Of a stretch of DNA of 64,000 bases, positions 7,798 through 18,056 are shown in pieces. This DNA is from Pseudomonas sp. DTU_2021_1001937_2_SI_NGA_ILE_001 (GTDB lineage Bacteria; Pseudomonadota; Gammaproteobacteria; Pseudomonadales; Pseudomonadaceae). Numbering within the stretch: the first letter of the stretch is position 1; every line of letters begins with the position of its first letter. The stretch spans positions 2,294,001 to 2,358,000 of the forward strand of contig NZ_CP135971.1 in NCBI RefSeq assembly GCF_032463525.1. The letters are read 5' to 3'. A model generated the notes under the pieces. That model saw only the letters and a list, made by a program, of their open reading frames with translations, searched no databases and was not told where the DNA came from. Position numbers and translations under genes: made by a program.

Positions 7798-7920
7798 TCA
7801 ACAGTTGCCCATACCCAGTTGCAGCGCCGCCAGCCCCATGCGCTGCCAACCCCACCAAGCCAGCGCCAGCAGTGCCACACCGGCCAGGCCGGCCAGCACC
7901 CAGGGCGCCAGGCGGATCAC
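7798..7920 (-). CDS. 40-residue membrane protein coupled to the MFS gene
   Basis: A GTG start overlaps the TGA of the upstream MFS gene in the sequence GTGA, the classic arrangement for translational coupling. The product begins VIRLAPWVLAGLAGVALLAL and has one membrane span (residues 7-24), then WWGWQR and a short tail ending GMGNC. It is too short to be an enzyme. It may be an accessory subunit or stabiliser of the MFS transporter, or a free single-pass peptide. Support is the overlap and the clean hydrophobic segment. I know no family name. Confidence 0.6.
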   Translation of the reverse strand: MIRLAPWVLAGLAGVALLALAWWGWQRMGLAALQLGMGNC

Positions 7921-9128
7921 ACCGCCACCCCGGCCGGCTGCAGGCGCTGCACCGGGCGCTCGCGCACCGGCCAGTTCAGCGCGGCAGCAAGCAGGCTGAG
8001 CAGCACGGCGATCTGCCAGACCAGGTCGTAGCTGCCGGTGCGGTCATAGACCACCCCGCCCAGCCAGCCGCCCATGAACGAACCCAACTGGTGGAACAGG
8101 AACACGATACCCGCCAGCATCGATAGGTTGCGCACGCCGAAGATCACCGCCACGGTGCCATTGGTCAGCGGCACGGTGGACAGCCACAGCAGCCCCATCG
8201 CCATGCCGAACAGGTAGGCCGAGGTCTGGCTGAGCGGCACCCAGAGGAACGCCACGATCGCCACCGCACGCAGCAGATAGAGCAGGCTCAACAGGCGCGG
8301 CTTGGACATCCGCCCACCCAGCCAGCCCGCCGTGTAGGTGCCGAAGATGTTGAACAACCCCACCAGGGCCAGCACCGTGGTCCCGACCTGCGCCGGCAAG
8401 TGCTGATCCACCAGGTAAGCCGGCATATGCACGGCAATGAACACCACCTGGAAACCACACACGAAGAAGCCCAGCGCCAGCAGCCAGAAACCGGAATGCG
8501 AACAGGCTTCGCGCAATGCCTCGCCCAGACTCTGTTGCGGCCCCTGGGCCTCGGGCTGGCGCTGCTCGCGCAGCATGCCGGCCAACGGCAGGATCAACGC
8601 CACCAGCAGGCTGAGCACCAGCAGCGCACCGGACCAGCCCAGCCCGCTGATCAGCCCCATGCTGCCGGGCAGCATGGCGAACTGACCGAAGGAACCGGCG
8701 GCGCTGGCGATGCCCATGCCCATGCTGCGTTTTTCCGGCGGCAGCGAGCGCCCTACCAGGCTCAGCAGAATGGAAAAGGACGTGCCGGACAAACCGATGC
8801 CAATCAGTACACCAGCACTGAGCGACAGGCTCCAGGGCGAATCGGCGACGCTCATCAGCGCCAGGCCGGCGGCATACAGCACGCCACCGATGACCACGAT
8901 GCGTCGCGCACCGTAGCGGTCGGCCAGCGCCCCGGCGAACGGCTGGGCCAGGCCCCAGAGCAGGTTCTGCAAGGCAATGGCGAAGGCGAACACCTCGCGC
9001 CCCCAGCCGAAATCACTGCTCATCGGCGCCAGGAACAACCCGAAGCCATGCCGTATCCCCAGTGACAGCGCCAGGATCAGCGCACTGCCGGCCATGATCC
9101 AGCCACTGGTTCGCCAGGCTGATGTCAT
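7917..9128 (-). CDS. MFS transporter
   Basis: This 403-residue protein has about 12 hydrophobic segments and the MFS signature between helices 2 and 3 (GALADRYGARRIV). It carries the MFS central loop and the second-half repeat with LGGRMSKPRLLSL. The start at 9128 is preferred because AGGG stands 7 bases upstream; an ATG two codons earlier abuts the ribosome site. It follows cobS on the same strand after 120 bases, but that gap holds its own promoter (TTGCAA at 9227-9232, TATATA at 9205-9210, 16-base spacer). Operon membership is therefore uncertain. Substrate unknown. Confidence 0.88.
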   Translation of the reverse strand: MTSAWRTSGWIMAGSALILALSLGIRHGFGLFLAPMSSDFGWGREVFAFAIALQNLLWGLAQPFAGALADRYGARRIVVIGGVLYAAGLALMSVADSPWSLSLSAGVLIGIGLSGTSFSILLSLVGRSLPPEKRSMGMGIASAAGSFGQFAMLPGSMGLISGLGWSGALLVLSLLVALILPLAGMLREQRQPEAQGPQQSLGEALREACSHSGFWLLALGFFVCGFQVVFIAVHMPAYLVDQHLPAQVGTTVLALVGLFNIFGTYTAGWLGGRMSKPRLLSLLYLLRAVAIVAFLWVPLSQTSAYLFGMAMGLLWLSTVPLTNGTVAVIFGVRNLSMLAGIVFLFHQLGSFMGGWLGGVVYDRTGSYDLVWQIAVLLSLLAAALNWPVRERPVQRLQPAGVAV

Positions 9129-9204
9129 TGTCATTCCCTCGTGTGTTCGGGTGCTTCCCGTTCTTGTAGGTCTTGGCGCCACGCCATGCTCGTTACTGTC
9201 CTTG

Positions 9205-9232
9205 TATATAGGCGCAGCGCGCGGTGTTGCAA
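9205..9232 (-). promoter_or_regulatory. sigma-70-type promoter for the MFS gene
   Basis: On the minus strand TTGCAA is followed 16 bases later by TATATA, about 77 bases before the MFS start. Both hexamers match the consensus at 4 or more positions. It suggests that the transporter can be expressed apart from the cobalamin operon. Confidence 0.5.
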
Positions 9233-9248
9233 GATATTTCTCGGGCCA

Positions 9249-9980
9249 TCAACGCAGCGCCAAGGCCAGCAGGACGGCCAGCTCCAGCAACTCCAGCAGC
9301 GCCCCGGCGGTGTCGCCGGTGGTCCCCCCCAGCCGCAGGAGCATCACCCGGCGCAACCAGAAGAACGTCACGGCAGCAACCACCAGCGCCAGCCCCCCTT
9401 CGACGCCAGCCAACGCCACGCAGGCCAGCGCCACGGCGCCCAGCACACCGCGCGCCGCACGGCGAGGCAAATGCTCGGCCAGCGCCTGGCCCAGCCCACC
9501 GGCACGCACATAAGGGGTGGTGAGGAACAGCCCCAAGAGCGCCGCACGACCGATTAGGGGGGCCAGCAGCAGCCCGGCCCACCGCCCCTGCTCCAGCAGC
9601 GCGAAAAGGGCGCAGAATTTCAGCAGCAGCACCAGCACCAGGGTCACCACGGCGATGGGCCCGCTGCGCGGATCCTTCATGATCGTCAGGGTGCGCTCAC
9701 GGTCGCCAAAGCCCCCCAGCCAGGCATCGGCACTGTCGGCCAACCCGTCCAGGTGCAGCGCGCCGCTGAGCATCACCCAGGCACTGAGCAGCAAGGCCGC
9801 CTGCAGCAACAGCGGCGCACCGTGCAACAGCAGGCCAAGCCCGCTCAGCAACACCCCGAACAGCACGCCGACCAGCGGATAGAACAGCAGCGAACGGCCC
9901 ATCTGCTCGGGCGCCGGCATACCCGGCAGGCGTACCGGCAGGCTGCTGAGAAATTGCAGGGCGATCCAGAATGGCAGCAC
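9249..9980 (-). CDS. cobS: adenosylcobinamide-GDP ribazoletransferase
   Basis: CobS joins adenosylcobinamide-GDP and alpha-ribazole (or its phosphate) to give adenosylcobalamin or its 5-prime phosphate, the last assembly step, in the inner membrane. The 243-residue protein is hydrophobic with several membrane helices. It carries the conserved HLDGLADSADAWLGG and MKDPRSGPIAV motifs near residues 70-105, whose acidic residues bind metal. The GTG start at 9980 follows the TGA of the phosphatase gene with one base between, so translation is probably coupled. Length fits the family. It is the last certain gene of the cobalamin operon. Confidence 0.94.
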   Translation of the reverse strand: MLPFWIALQFLSSLPVRLPGMPAPEQMGRSLLFYPLVGVLFGVLLSGLGLLLHGAPLLLQAALLLSAWVMLSGALHLDGLADSADAWLGGFGDRERTLTIMKDPRSGPIAVVTLVLVLLLKFCALFALLEQGRWAGLLLAPLIGRAALLGLFLTTPYVRAGGLGQALAEHLPRRAARGVLGAVALACVALAGVEGGLALVVAAVTFFWLRRVMLLRLGGTTGDTAGALLELLELAVLLALALR

Positions 9981-9981
9981 G

Positions 9982-10548
9982 TCAGCACTCCTCCAACTGG
10001 CCGGCCGCAGCGACCCGTACGCTGAGCAACGCACCATGCGGCACCCCCACTTGCAACAGTTGCTCGCGTGGCAGGCCCCGGGCACGCGCCAGTAGCAGGC
10101 GCATGACCCCGCCGTGACAGACCAGCAGCACCCGCTCGCCGGCATGAGCCTGATACATGCGTTGCAGCGCCGCCTCGACCCGCGCCGCGAAGGCACTCAC
10201 CGGCTCGCCGCCAGGCGGAGTGAAGGCGTAAGGATCGTCCCAGAAGGCGCCCAGCCCCTCGGGGTCGATGGCCATGATCTGCGCCGCGCTGCGCCCTTCC
10301 CAATCGCCGAAATGCAGCTCCTGCATCTCGGGTTCCAGGCGCAACGGCAGGTCCAGGCGTGCCGCCAGGGCCTCGGCGAAGCGGGCGCAGCGTTGCAGTG
10401 GCGAACTGACGATGCGCGTCCACGGCCCGGCACCCTCGGTGGCCGCGTGCATCTGCGCCCAGCCGGCCTCGGTCAGTGCATCGTCGAGGCTGCCGCGCAG
10501 GCCGCCACCCAGCTCGGTTTCGCCATGGCGCAGCAGGTCGACGATCAT
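9982..10548 (-). CDS. histidine phosphatase, alpha-ribazole phosphatase type
   Basis: This 188-residue member of the histidine phosphatase (phosphoglycerate mutase-like) family has LLRHGETEL at residues 5-13, where the His is the phospho-acceptor. Conserved [16 protein letters not shown] and VCHGG (second catalytic His) follow. In cobalamin loci this family removes the phosphate of alpha-ribazole phosphate or cobalamin 5-prime phosphate; that role here is inferred from position between cobT and cobS. It is called cobC in enterics, a symbol used for a different enzyme in Pseudomonas, so none is assigned. ATGA overlap with cobT indicates coupling. Confidence 0.9.
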   Translation of the reverse strand: MIVDLLRHGETELGGGLRGSLDDALTEAGWAQMHAATEGAGPWTRIVSSPLQRCARFAEALAARLDLPLRLEPEMQELHFGDWEGRSAAQIMAIDPEGLGAFWDDPYAFTPPGGEPVSAFAARVEAALQRMYQAHAGERVLLVCHGGVMRLLLARARGLPREQLLQVGVPHGALLSVRVAAAGQLEEC

Positions 10549-11597
10549 GCCGGGCGGTCCGCCACCGCCGCCTCGGCGAAGGTCGCCATACCGTTGTGCA
10601 GCTCGCAGGCCAGACGCACCAGCGGCACCGCGAGGGCCGCTCCGCTGCCCTCGCCCAGACGCAGACCCAGGTCGAGCAGCGGCTCGGCCTGCAGCACTTC
10701 CAGCACATGGCGGTGGCCCGGTTCGGCACCGCGATGCCCGAACAGCAGCCAGGGCCGCACGGAAGGGTTGAGACGCACGGCGACCAGCGCTGCGACGCTG
10801 CAGATGAAACCATCCACCACGGCGACGATGCCTTCCTGGGCGCAGGCCAGGTAGGCGCCGGCCAGGGCAGCGATCTCGAAACCGCCCAGGCTGAACAGGC
10901 TACCCAGTGGATCGCCAGCGTGTTCGGCATGGCGCGCCAGGCCGCGTTCGATGACGGCGGTCTTGTGCAACACACCTTCGGCATTCAGGCCAGTGCCGGG
11001 ACCGACCAGCAAGGGCGCGGCGCACTCCAGCAGAGAGCAGGCCACGGCGCTGGCCGCCGTGGTGTTGCCGATGCCCATTTCACCGCCGACCAGCAGTTCG
11101 CACCCTGCGGCCTTGGCCCGCAGCACGCTGTCGCGCCCGGCCAGCAGCGCGGCATGGCCCTGGTCGGCGTGCATCGCCGGGCCGTCGACGAAGTTCGCGG
11201 TGCCGGCGCCGAGGCGCAGATGACGCACGCCGGGCAGATCCATGGGGCTGACCGTGCCGAGGTCGACCACGTCCAGCTGCGCGTCCAATTGCCGGGCCAG
11301 GACGCTGATTGCCGCGCCGCCGTTGACGAAGTTGCCGAGCATCTGCCCGGTGACAGCCTGCGGATAGGCCGAAACGCCTTCGCCGACCACGCCATGGTCA
11401 CCGGCAAAAATGGCGATCCACAGCCGCTCGGCACTGGGCTTCTCGCGGCCCTGCAGGCCGGCGAGCTGCACCGCCAGGCGCTCGAGCTGGGCCAGCGAGC
11501 CGGCCGGTTTGGTCAGTTGCTGTTGACGCGCCAGGGCCGCTTCGCGGGCCGGCACGTCGATTTCACGGGCAGGCGCAAGCCACCAGGATTGAGTCAT
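10545..11597 (-). CDS. cobT: nicotinate-nucleotide-dimethylbenzimidazole phosphoribosyltransferase
   Basis: CobT activates dimethylbenzimidazole by moving ribose-phosphate from nicotinate mononucleotide, giving alpha-ribazole phosphate. The 350-residue protein has the N-terminal [14 protein letters not shown], the [17 protein letters not shown] stretch, the GEMGIGNTT loop and VGPGTGL. The catalytic glutamate region lies near the C-terminus, VVDGFI through GHRGAEPGH. Length matches the family. The start MTQSWW overlaps the cobU stop in ATGA. Its substrate base is supplied by bluB three kilobases upstream in the same operon. Confidence 0.96.
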   Translation of the reverse strand: MTQSWWLAPAREIDVPAREAALARQQQLTKPAGSLAQLERLAVQLAGLQGREKPSAERLWIAIFAGDHGVVGEGVSAYPQAVTGQMLGNFVNGGAAISVLARQLDAQLDVVDLGTVSPMDLPGVRHLRLGAGTANFVDGPAMHADQGHAALLAGRDSVLRAKAAGCELLVGGEMGIGNTTAASAVACSLLECAAPLLVGPGTGLNAEGVLHKTAVIERGLARHAEHAGDPLGSLFSLGGFEIAALAGAYLACAQEGIVAVVDGFICSVAALVAVRLNPSVRPWLLFGHRGAEPGHRHVLEVLQAEPLLDLGLRLGEGSGAALAVPLVRLACELHNGMATFAEAAVADRPA

Positions 11598-12115
11598 GGA
11601 GCGGTTCCTTTCAAGGTCATGGGCAGGCCGGCCACGGTCAGCACGACGCGCTGACAACGTTCGGCCAGGGCCTGATGCAGCAGGCCGGCTTCGTCGACGT
11701 AACGGCGGGTCAGTTCGCCAAGGGGCACCACACCCAGGCCGGTCTCGTTGCTGACGAAGATGATCTCGCCGGGCAGGTCGACCACCTCTTCGAGCAGCGC
11801 CTGCCGCTCGGCAGCCAGACGCTGCGGATCATCGAGCATCAATAGATTGGTCAGCCACAGGGTCAGGCAGTCGACCAGCAGGCAGTTCCCCGGTGCTGCC
11901 TGCTCGCGCAGCACTCGCGCCAGCTCCAGCGGTTCTTCCACCAGACCCCATTCAGCGGGGCGGCGCTGGCGGTGCAGGGCCACCCGGGCATCGAGTTCGC
12001 CATCCACTGGCTGGCTGGTCGCAATGTAGGTCACGGCCAGGCCCGAGCCACTCGCCAGGCTTTCGGCCAGGCGGCTCTTGCCCGAACGGGCGCCGCCGAG
12101 AATCAGTTGCAGCAT
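11594..12115 (-). CDS. cobU: bifunctional adenosylcobinamide kinase/guanylyltransferase
   Basis: The 173-residue enzyme (CobU or CobP) phosphorylates adenosylcobinamide and then attaches GMP. Residues 6-14 form the P-loop GGARSGKSR. Conserved TYIATSQ, the HRQRRP histidine region (the GMP-accepting His lies here in the family), [13 protein letters not shown] and [11 protein letters not shown] follow. The start at 12115 sits one base after the cobQ TGA. The stop overlaps the cobT start by 4 bases. Size and order match other Pseudomonas cobalamin operons. Confidence 0.95.
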   Translation of the reverse strand: MLQLILGGARSGKSRLAESLASGSGLAVTYIATSQPVDGELDARVALHRQRRPAEWGLVEEPLELARVLREQAAPGNCLLVDCLTLWLTNLLMLDDPQRLAAERQALLEEVVDLPGEIIFVSNETGLGVVPLGELTRRYVDEAGLLHQALAERCQRVVLTVAGLPMTLKGTAP

Positions 12116-12116
12116 G

Positions 12117-13592
12117 TCAGCGCGCTTCCCTATCAGATGCATCCAGGCCACACAGCTGGCGCAGCAGCGTGCCGTCCAGATGCTGGTCCACCAGGTCGGC
12201 CAGGCGCTCGATGTCGCGCTCACGCAAGGCGTGGTAATCGACGCTTTGCACATCCTCAAGCCCGGCCCAGCGCAGCAAGGCACCACAGGCGGCGGGCGAC
12301 TCGAACAGCCCGTGCAGGTAGGTACCCAGCACTTGACCATCGGTGCTCTGCGCACCGTCGCAACGACCGTCGTCCAAGCGCACCGCCGGATTCTCCAGGG
12401 CCGCCCCGGACGTGACCCCGGCGTGAATTTCGTAACCGCTGACCTCGGCGCCCTCCAGGTCCAGCCGGCCGCGCACGTTGCGCAGTTGCTTCTCGGCCTC
12501 CAGCACGGTGCTCAGCGCCAACAGGCCGAAGCCGTCGCTGCAGCCCGGCGCGCCCTCCAGGCCTAGCGGGTCGTGGACCTGCTGGCCAAGCATCTGCAGG
12601 CCGCCGCAAATGCCCAGCAGCTTGCCGCCATAGCGCAGGTGGCGGGTGATGGCCGTCTCCCAGCCGTTGGCGCGCAGGTAGGCCAGGTCACTGCGCACGC
12701 TCTTGGAGCCCGGCAGGATGATCAGGTCAGCGGGGGGGATCGGCTGACCAGGCCCGACGAACTGCAGGTCGACCTGCGGATGCAGGCGCAAAGGATCGAA
12801 ATCGGTATGGTTGCTGATACGCGGCAACACCGGCACCACCACACGCAGCAACTGCCCGGCCTTGTCGCCCTGACGACGGTCCAGGCCATCCTCGGCCTCC
12901 AGATGCAAGTCCATCAGGTACGGCAGCACGCCGACCACCGGTTTGCCGGTGCGCTGCTCCAGCCAGTCCAGGCCGGGTTGCAGCAGGGCGACATCGCCCC
13001 GGAAGCGATTGATGATGAAGCCCTTGACCCGCGCCTGCTCGCTGGGCGACAGCAGCTCGAGTGTACCGACCAGATGGGCAAAGACCCCGCCACGGTTGAT
13101 GTCGGCGATCAGCAGCACCGGGCAATCCGCCGCCTCGGCGAAACCCATGTTGGCGATATCGTTGTCGCGCAGGTTGATCTCCGCCGGCGAGCCGGCACCT
13201 TCGACCATCACCACCTGGTAGGCGTCGCGCAGGCGCTGGTGCGACTCCAGCACCGCCTGCATGGCGATGGCCTTGTAGCCGTGGTAGGCCACGGCATTCA
13301 TGGTGGTCACGGCTCGACCGTGGATGATCACCTGCGAACCGGTGTCGGTGTTGGGCTTGAGCAGCACCGGGTTCATGTCGGTGTGCGGTACCAAACCACT
13401 GGCCTGGGCCTGCACCGCCTGGGCGCGGCCGATTTCACCGCCGTCGGCGGTGACGGCACTGTTGAGTGCCATGTTCTGCGGCTTGAACGGCACCACGCTG
13501 ACGCCCTGGCGACGCAGCCAGCGGCACAGGCCGGTCACCAGGGTGCTCTTGCCGGCATCGGAAGTGGTGCCCTGCACCATGAGGGTGGTCAT
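12117..13592 (-). CDS. cobQ: cobyric acid synthase
   Basis: CobQ amidates side chains b, d, e and g of adenosylcobyrinic acid a,c-diamide using glutamine and ATP. The 491-residue protein has an N-terminal P-loop-like domain ([18 protein letters not shown], then [10 protein letters not shown]) and [14 protein letters not shown]-terminal class I glutamine amidotransferase domain carries the nucleophile cysteine in [12 protein letters not shown] near residue 333 and the histidine in YEIHAG and YLHGLFE. The start at 13592 overlaps the cobC stop by ATGA. Length is usual for the family. Confidence 0.97.
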   Translation of the reverse strand: MTTLMVQGTTSDAGKSTLVTGLCRWLRRQGVSVVPFKPQNMALNSAVTADGGEIGRAQAVQAQASGLVPHTDMNPVLLKPNTDTGSQVIIHGRAVTTMNAVAYHGYKAIAMQAVLESHQRLRDAYQVVMVEGAGSPAEINLRDNDIANMGFAEAADCPVLLIADINRGGVFAHLVGTLELLSPSEQARVKGFIINRFRGDVALLQPGLDWLEQRTGKPVVGVLPYLMDLHLEAEDGLDRRQGDKAGQLLRVVVPVLPRISNHTDFDPLRLHPQVDLQFVGPGQPIPPADLIILPGSKSVRSDLAYLRANGWETAITRHLRYGGKLLGICGGLQMLGQQVHDPLGLEGAPGCSDGFGLLALSTVLEAEKQLRNVRGRLDLEGAEVSGYEIHAGVTSGAALENPAVRLDDGRCDGAQSTDGQVLGTYLHGLFESPAACGALLRWAGLEDVQSVDYHALRERDIERLADLVDQHLDGTLLRQLCGLDASDREAR

Positions 13593-14590
13593 CGAAGGTC
13601 CTTGCGGTAGTCGAGCAACAGGCTTTCCAGGCGCTGCCAGTCCGCTTCGCTGGCAGGCAGGCCGAAGCGCAGGCTGCTCTGCGCACCCTCGCCGCTGAAC
13701 AGGCGCAGCAGCACACCGCGCTGCGCCGCGAATTGGTAAAGCGCCGCCGCCTGGTCGGTCACGCAGCGCTGGAAGAGTGCGCAACCGCCATCGGGTGGCA
13801 GCCCGTGGGCCGTCAGCAACGCCTGCAAGCGGGCGGCAGCCTGTTCGGTACGCTCACGCTGGCGTTGCTGGCCCTCGCGGTCGCTGAGACAGGCCAAGCC
13901 GACCTTGCGGCTCGGGCCGCTGACCGTCCAGGGACCTAGCTCGCTGGCCAGGGCCTTGAGCAGGCCAGGCTCGGCCAGCACGAAACCCAGACGCACCCCG
14001 GCCAGGCCGAAGAACTTGCCGAACGAGCGCAGCACGATCAGCCCGCTGCGCCCGGTCTCGGCGGCCAGGCTGAGGGTCGGGGTGTTATCCATGAAGGCTT
14101 CGTCGACCACCAGCCAGCCACCGCGCTCGGCCAGGCGCGCATGCCACTCCAGCAGGCGCTCGGTCGGCAGCAGGCGGCCAGTGGGGTTGTTGGGGTTGAC
14201 CACCACCAGTACGTCCAGGGTTTCGAGGAAATGCTCGACCTCAGGTTCGAGCACTTCGCGCACCAGAAAACCGTGCTTGCGCCAGGCATGCGCGTGCTCG
14301 GCATAGCACGGCGACAACACCCCGACCCTGCCGGTGCCGCGCAAGCGCGGCAGGGCCTGGATCGCCGCCTGGGAACCGGCTACCGGCAGCAGTTGTGCGG
14401 CACCGTAGTAGGCACAGGCGGCGGCTTCCAGACCGTCATCGGTTTCCGGCAGGCGCGCCCAGTCGCGCGCTTCGATTGGCGGAATCGGCCAGGCCCAGGG
14501 CGCGATGCCGGTCGACAGGTCGAGCCATTGCGCTTGAGCAATCCCATAGCGCTGCGCGGCGGCGCGCAGCCGGCCACCATGCTCAAGCAT
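13589..14590 (-). CDS. cobC: threonine-phosphate decarboxylase
   Basis: This PLP-dependent fold-type I enzyme of 333 residues decarboxylates L-threonine phosphate to (R)-1-amino-2-propanol phosphate, the linker between corrin ring and nucleotide loop. It shows [11 protein letters not shown] at the N-terminus, [13 protein letters not shown], the DEAF motif (VVDEAFMD), and the PLP lysine in [16 protein letters not shown]. The start at 14590 has GGAGG 8 bases upstream, placed inside the end of cobD; the two genes overlap by 8 bases. In enteric naming this is CobD. Confidence 0.94.
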   Translation of the reverse strand: MLEHGGRLRAAAQRYGIAQAQWLDLSTGIAPWAWPIPPIEARDWARLPETDDGLEAAACAYYGAAQLLPVAGSQAAIQALPRLRGTGRVGVLSPCYAEHAHAWRKHGFLVREVLEPEVEHFLETLDVLVVVNPNNPTGRLLPTERLLEWHARLAERGGWLVVDEAFMDNTPTLSLAAETGRSGLIVLRSFGKFFGLAGVRLGFVLAEPGLLKALASELGPWTVSGPSRKVGLACLSDREGQQRQRERTEQAAARLQALLTAHGLPPDGGCALFQRCVTDQAAALYQFAAQRGVLLRLFSGEGAQSSLRFGLPASEADWQRLESLLLDYRKDLR

Positions 14591-15491
14591 AGAACGCACC
14601 TCCCAGACAAAGGACCAGCAGCCACAGCCACACACCGCGCTGCACCAGTTGCCAGCCGGCCTCGATGGCTTGGGCATCGGCTGGCCGACCTTCGCCCAGC
14701 GCCGGGCGCTCGTGCAACTCGCCGTGATAGATCGCCGCACCACCGAGTTGCACCTGCAGGGACCCGGCACCGGCCGCCATCACCGGGCCGGCATTCGGGC
14801 TGTCCCAGGTCGGCCCCTGACTGCGCCAGCAGCGCAGCGCACCGCGGGTATGGCCCAGCACGGCGTAGGTCAGCACCACCAGCCGCGCCGGAATATAGTT
14901 GAGCAGGTCGTCGATCTTCGCCGCTGCCCAGCCGAAGCGTTCGAAACGTTCGTTGCGGTAGCCCCACATGGCATCCAGGGTATTGCTCAGGCGATACAGC
15001 ACCACGCCCGGAGCGCCGGCGACCACGAACCAGAACAGCGCAGCGAACACCGCATCGCTGCCGTTCTCCAGCACCGACTCGGTGGCCGCCCGCGCCACGC
15101 CGTTGGCCTCCAGGTCGTCGGTCTTGCGGCTGACCAGGTAGCTGACCCGTCGCCGCGCTTCAGCGAGGTCGCCACCGCGCAGTGCAGCAGCCACCGGCAT
15201 CACGTGCTCGCCAAGACTGCGCAGGCCCAGGGCACAGTACAGGGCAAGGATTTCCACCAGGGTGCCTAGATAAGGCAGCCAGCTCAGCAGGGTGACCAGT
15301 AGGGTCAGCGGCAACACCGCCAGCACCCAGGCCGTCACGCCGTGGCTGCGCCAGCCGCGCCCGCCGGCGTTGAAGCGTTGTTCGATACGCCCGGCATAAT
15401 TGCCGAACGCAACCAGCGGATGCGAGCGTTTCGGTTCGCCGAGCAGCGCATCCAGCGCCACGCCCGCCACGCTCAACAACGCCACACTCAT
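14583..15491 (-). CDS. cobD: adenosylcobinamide-phosphate synthase
   Basis: CobD (CbiB in enterics) attaches the aminopropanol phosphate made by CobC to adenosylcobyric acid. The 302-residue inner-membrane protein has several hydrophobic helices and family motifs [50 protein letters not shown] and [10 protein letters not shown] near residues 172-182. The conserved [14 protein letters not shown] follows. The start at 15491 overlaps the bluB stop by ATGA. Length and order are as expected. Confidence 0.95.
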   Translation of the reverse strand: MSVALLSVAGVALDALLGEPKRSHPLVAFGNYAGRIEQRFNAGGRGWRSHGVTAWVLAVLPLTLLVTLLSWLPYLGTLVEILALYCALGLRSLGEHVMPVAAALRGGDLAEARRRVSYLVSRKTDDLEANGVARAATESVLENGSDAVFAALFWFVVAGAPGVVLYRLSNTLDAMWGYRNERFERFGWAAAKIDDLLNYIPARLVVLTYAVLGHTRGALRCWRSQGPTWDSPNAGPVMAAGAGSLQVQLGGAAIYHGELHERPALGEGRPADAQAIEAGWQLVQRGVWLWLLVLCLGGAFYA

Positions 15492-16138
15492 GGCTGCACT
15501 CCCCATTGGTTGTCATATACCAGTTGTTCCAGCGGGCGCGCCTGCGCCCAGCCTTCGAGCACCAGCATGGGCGCCGGGTAGAACCCCTGCACCGGCCCCA
15601 GGCAGAGAATCGCCAGGGGCCGCGCACCGTCGGGCATACCCAGCAGGTCGGCCAGCGCCTGCGGGTCGAACAGCGACACCCAGCCCATGCCCAGGCCTTC
15701 GGCACGGGCCGCCAGCCACAGGTTCTGGATGGCGCAGGACAGCGAAGCGATGTCCATTTCCGGCAGGGTACGGCGGCCGAACACATAGGCCTCGCGACCG
15801 TCCATCAAGGCCGCGACGATCACTTCGGCGCAATCGCTGATGCCCTCGACCTTGAGCTTCATGAACTCGTCGGAGCGCTCGCCCAGAGCTTCGGCGGTGC
15901 GTACCCGCTCGTCCTCCACCAGGGCCTGCAGGCGGCCACGCAATTGAGTGTCACGGATGCGGATGAACCGCCAGGGCTGCATCAGGCCGACGCTGGGCGC
16001 GTGATGCGCGGCCTCCAGCAAACGGGCCAGCACCTCGGGCGCCACGCTGCCGCCGCTGAAGTGGCGCATGTCACGGCGCTCGGCAATGACGCGGTACACC
16101 GCGGCGCGTTCTTCGGCACTGAACGGCACGTCGCTCAT
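15488..16138 (-). CDS. bluB: 5,6-dimethylbenzimidazole synthase
   Basis: BluB is a flavin-destroying member of the nitroreductase fold that cuts reduced FMN with oxygen to make dimethylbenzimidazole, the lower ligand of cobalamin. This 216-residue copy has [31 protein letters not shown] and [19 protein letters not shown] with GWVSLFDP. These fit BluB better than general nitroreductases. Its presence between cobB and cobD shows that the lower ligand can be made aerobically by this operon. It overlaps both neighbours by 4 bases. Confidence 0.94.
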   Translation of the reverse strand: MSDVPFSAEERAAVYRVIAERRDMRHFSGGSVAPEVLARLLEAAHHAPSVGLMQPWRFIRIRDTQLRGRLQALVEDERVRTAEALGERSDEFMKLKVEGISDCAEVIVAALMDGREAYVFGRRTLPEMDIASLSCAIQNLWLAARAEGLGMGWVSLFDPQALADLLGMPDGARPLAILCLGPVQGFYPAPMLVLEGWAQARPLEQLVYDNQWGVQP

Positions 16139-17448
16139 GGGCGCGCCTCGTCAGGGTGGAACAGCGCGGCCACGGCCTGCGGATTGGACGGAAAGTAGAA
16201 ATGCACGTAAGAGGCGGTGAGCCGCCCCACGCGGTACACCGCCTCGGCGCCGCGCCCGCCGTTGGGGCTGACACCGCGGGCGATGGGCTGCAACTCGGTG
16301 CTGGTCAGCGAATGGTGATAGGTGTGCCCGCGCAGCAGGCCTTCGGGCAGCTCCACGGCCTGCAGGGCCAGGGCAGCGAGACGTTTCTGCATCACCGCTT
16401 CGCCAGGCAGCAGGCCGACCAGCTCGGCGCGGGTGCCATCGACATCGGTCAGCGCATCGAGCAGGTACAGCATGCCGCCGCACTCGGCCAGCAGCGGCTT
16501 GCCGGCGGCATGGTGAGCGGCGATGGCGCCACGCATCGCCCGGTTGTCCTGCAGCGCCAGGTGATGCAGCTCCGGGTAACCGCCGGGCAGGTAGAGGCTG
16601 TCGGCCTCTGGCAGCGCGCTGTCGTGGATCGGCGAAAAGAAACTCAGCTCGGCCCCCATGGCGCGCAGCAGGTCGAGGCTGGCGCCATACGTGAAGGCGA
16701 ACGCCTCGTCGCGCGCCACGGCAATGCGCACACCGGCCAGCAACGGCTCGGCGGCCTCGAGCGGCGGCGCGGCGAAGCTGACCGGCGGCGGCAGCGGCAC
16801 CTCGCAAGTGCTGGCCAGCGCCTGCGCGGCGGCATCCAGACGCATGTCCAGGTCGTTCAGTTCACTGGCCTGAACCAGGCCCAGGTGGCGGCTGGGCAGT
16901 TCGATGCCGGTCTCGCGGGACAGTGCGCCATACCAGCGCAGCCCCTCGGTCAGGCTGTTTTCCAGCAATTGCGCGTGACGCACGGTGCCGACGCGGTTGG
17001 CCAGTACCCCGGCGAATGGCAGGTCCGGCTGGTAGCGCGCCAGGCCCAGGGCAAGGGCGCCGAAGGTCTGGGCCATCGCCGTGCCGTCGATCACGCCGAG
17101 CACCGGCACGCCGAAATGCCGCGCCAGATCGGCACTGGAGGGCGTGCCGTCGAACAACCCCATGACCCCTTCGATAAGAATCAGGTCCGCCTCTGCCGCC
17201 GCCTCCCACAACAGGCGGCGGCTCTCCCCGGCGCCGACCATCCACAGGTCGAGCTGGTACACCGGCGCGCCGCTGGCGCGTTCGAGAATCATCGGGTCGA
17301 GAAAGTCCGGGCCGCACTTGAACACTCGGACCTTGCGGCCCTGATTGCGGTGCAGGCGCGCCAGGGCGGCGGTGACGGTGGTCTTGCCCTGACCGGACGC
17401 CGGTGCGGCGATCAGGACCGCCGGGCACTGGCGAGAGGCATCACTCAC
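16135..17448 (-). CDS. cobB: cobyrinate a,c-diamide synthase
   Basis: CobB amidates the a and c carboxylates of (hydrogeno)byrinic or cobyrinic acid with glutamine and ATP. The 437-residue protein has a P-loop at residues 15-23 (APASGQGKTTV), FKCGPDFLDP, and EGVMGLFDG. A C-terminal glutamine amidotransferase domain includes LYLPGGYPELH, the nucleophile in LLAECGGMLYL near residue 328, and YHHS. It overlaps cobO and bluB by 4 bases each. Together with CobO it marks the ATP-dependent entry point of the late pathway. Confidence 0.96.
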   Translation of the reverse strand: MSDASRQCPAVLIAAPASGQGKTTVTAALARLHRNQGRKVRVFKCGPDFLDPMILERASGAPVYQLDLWMVGAGESRRLLWEAAAEADLILIEGVMGLFDGTPSSADLARHFGVPVLGVIDGTAMAQTFGALALGLARYQPDLPFAGVLANRVGTVRHAQLLENSLTEGLRWYGALSRETGIELPSRHLGLVQASELNDLDMRLDAAAQALASTCEVPLPPPVSFAAPPLEAAEPLLAGVRIAVARDEAFAFTYGASLDLLRAMGAELSFFSPIHDSALPEADSLYLPGGYPELHHLALQDNRAMRGAIAAHHAAGKPLLAECGGMLYLLDALTDVDGTRAELVGLLPGEAVMQKRLAALALQAVELPEGLLRGHTYHHSLTSTELQPIARGVSPNGGRGAEAVYRVGRLTASYVHFYFPSNPQAVAALFHPDEARP

Positions 17449-18056
17449 AGTTCGATGCCCTTTTGCGCGCGGATACCAGCCTGGAAGGCGTGCTTGACCA
17501 TGCCGATCTCCGACACGGTGTCGGCGAGGTCGACCAGCTCAGGCTTGGCGCCGCGCCCGGTGACCACTACGTGCTGCATCGGCGGGCGGGCCTGCAGGTC
17601 AGCAAGCACCTGGTCGAGATCCAGGTAACCATGCTTGAGGGCGATGTTCAGTTCATCGAGGATCACCAGGTTGACGCCAGGGTCGGCGAGCATCTGCCGC
17701 GACACTTCCCAGGCGGCCTGGGCAGCGGCGATGTCACGCTGGCGGTCCTGGGTTTCCCAGGTAAAGCCCTCACCCATGACGTGGTAGCGCACCTGCTCGG
17801 GAAAGCGCCGGAAGAACAGCTCTTCGCCGGTGGCATTGCGGCCCTTGATGAACTGCACCACGCCGCACTGCATGCCATGGCCCATGGCCCTGGCCAGCAT
17901 GCCGAACGCCGAACTGCTCTTGCCCTTGCCGTTGCCGCTGAGCACCAGCAGCAGGCCGCACTCGTTGGGCGAGTTGGCAATGCGTTCGTCGATAATGGCT
18001 TTCTTGCGCTGCATGCGCGCCAGGTGGCGCTCGTCGCGCTCGGGGGATTCGTTCAT
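17445..18056 (-). CDS. cobO: cob(I)yrinic acid a,c-diamide adenosyltransferase
   Basis: CobO/BtuR moves the adenosyl group of ATP to the cobalt of reduced corrinoids. The 203-residue protein has an N-terminal basic helix (RMQRKKAIIDERI), the P-loop variant LSGNGKGKSSSAFG at residues 39-52, VVQFIKGRN, and VILDELNIALKHGYL near 133-147. VVTGRGAKPELVDLAD is also conserved. It is the first enzyme gene of the operon. Its ATG overlaps the stop of a 24-codon leader ORF in ATGA, so its translation is probably coupled to the leader and through it to the riboswitch. Confidence 0.96.
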   Translation of the reverse strand: MNESPERDERHLARMQRKKAIIDERIANSPNECGLLLVLSGNGKGKSSSAFGMLARAMGHGMQCGVVQFIKGRNATGEELFFRRFPEQVRYHVMGEGFTWETQDRQRDIAAAQAAWEVSRQMLADPGVNLVILDELNIALKHGYLDLDQVLADLQARPPMQHVVVTGRGAKPELVDLADTVSEIGMVKHAFQAGIRAQKGIEL

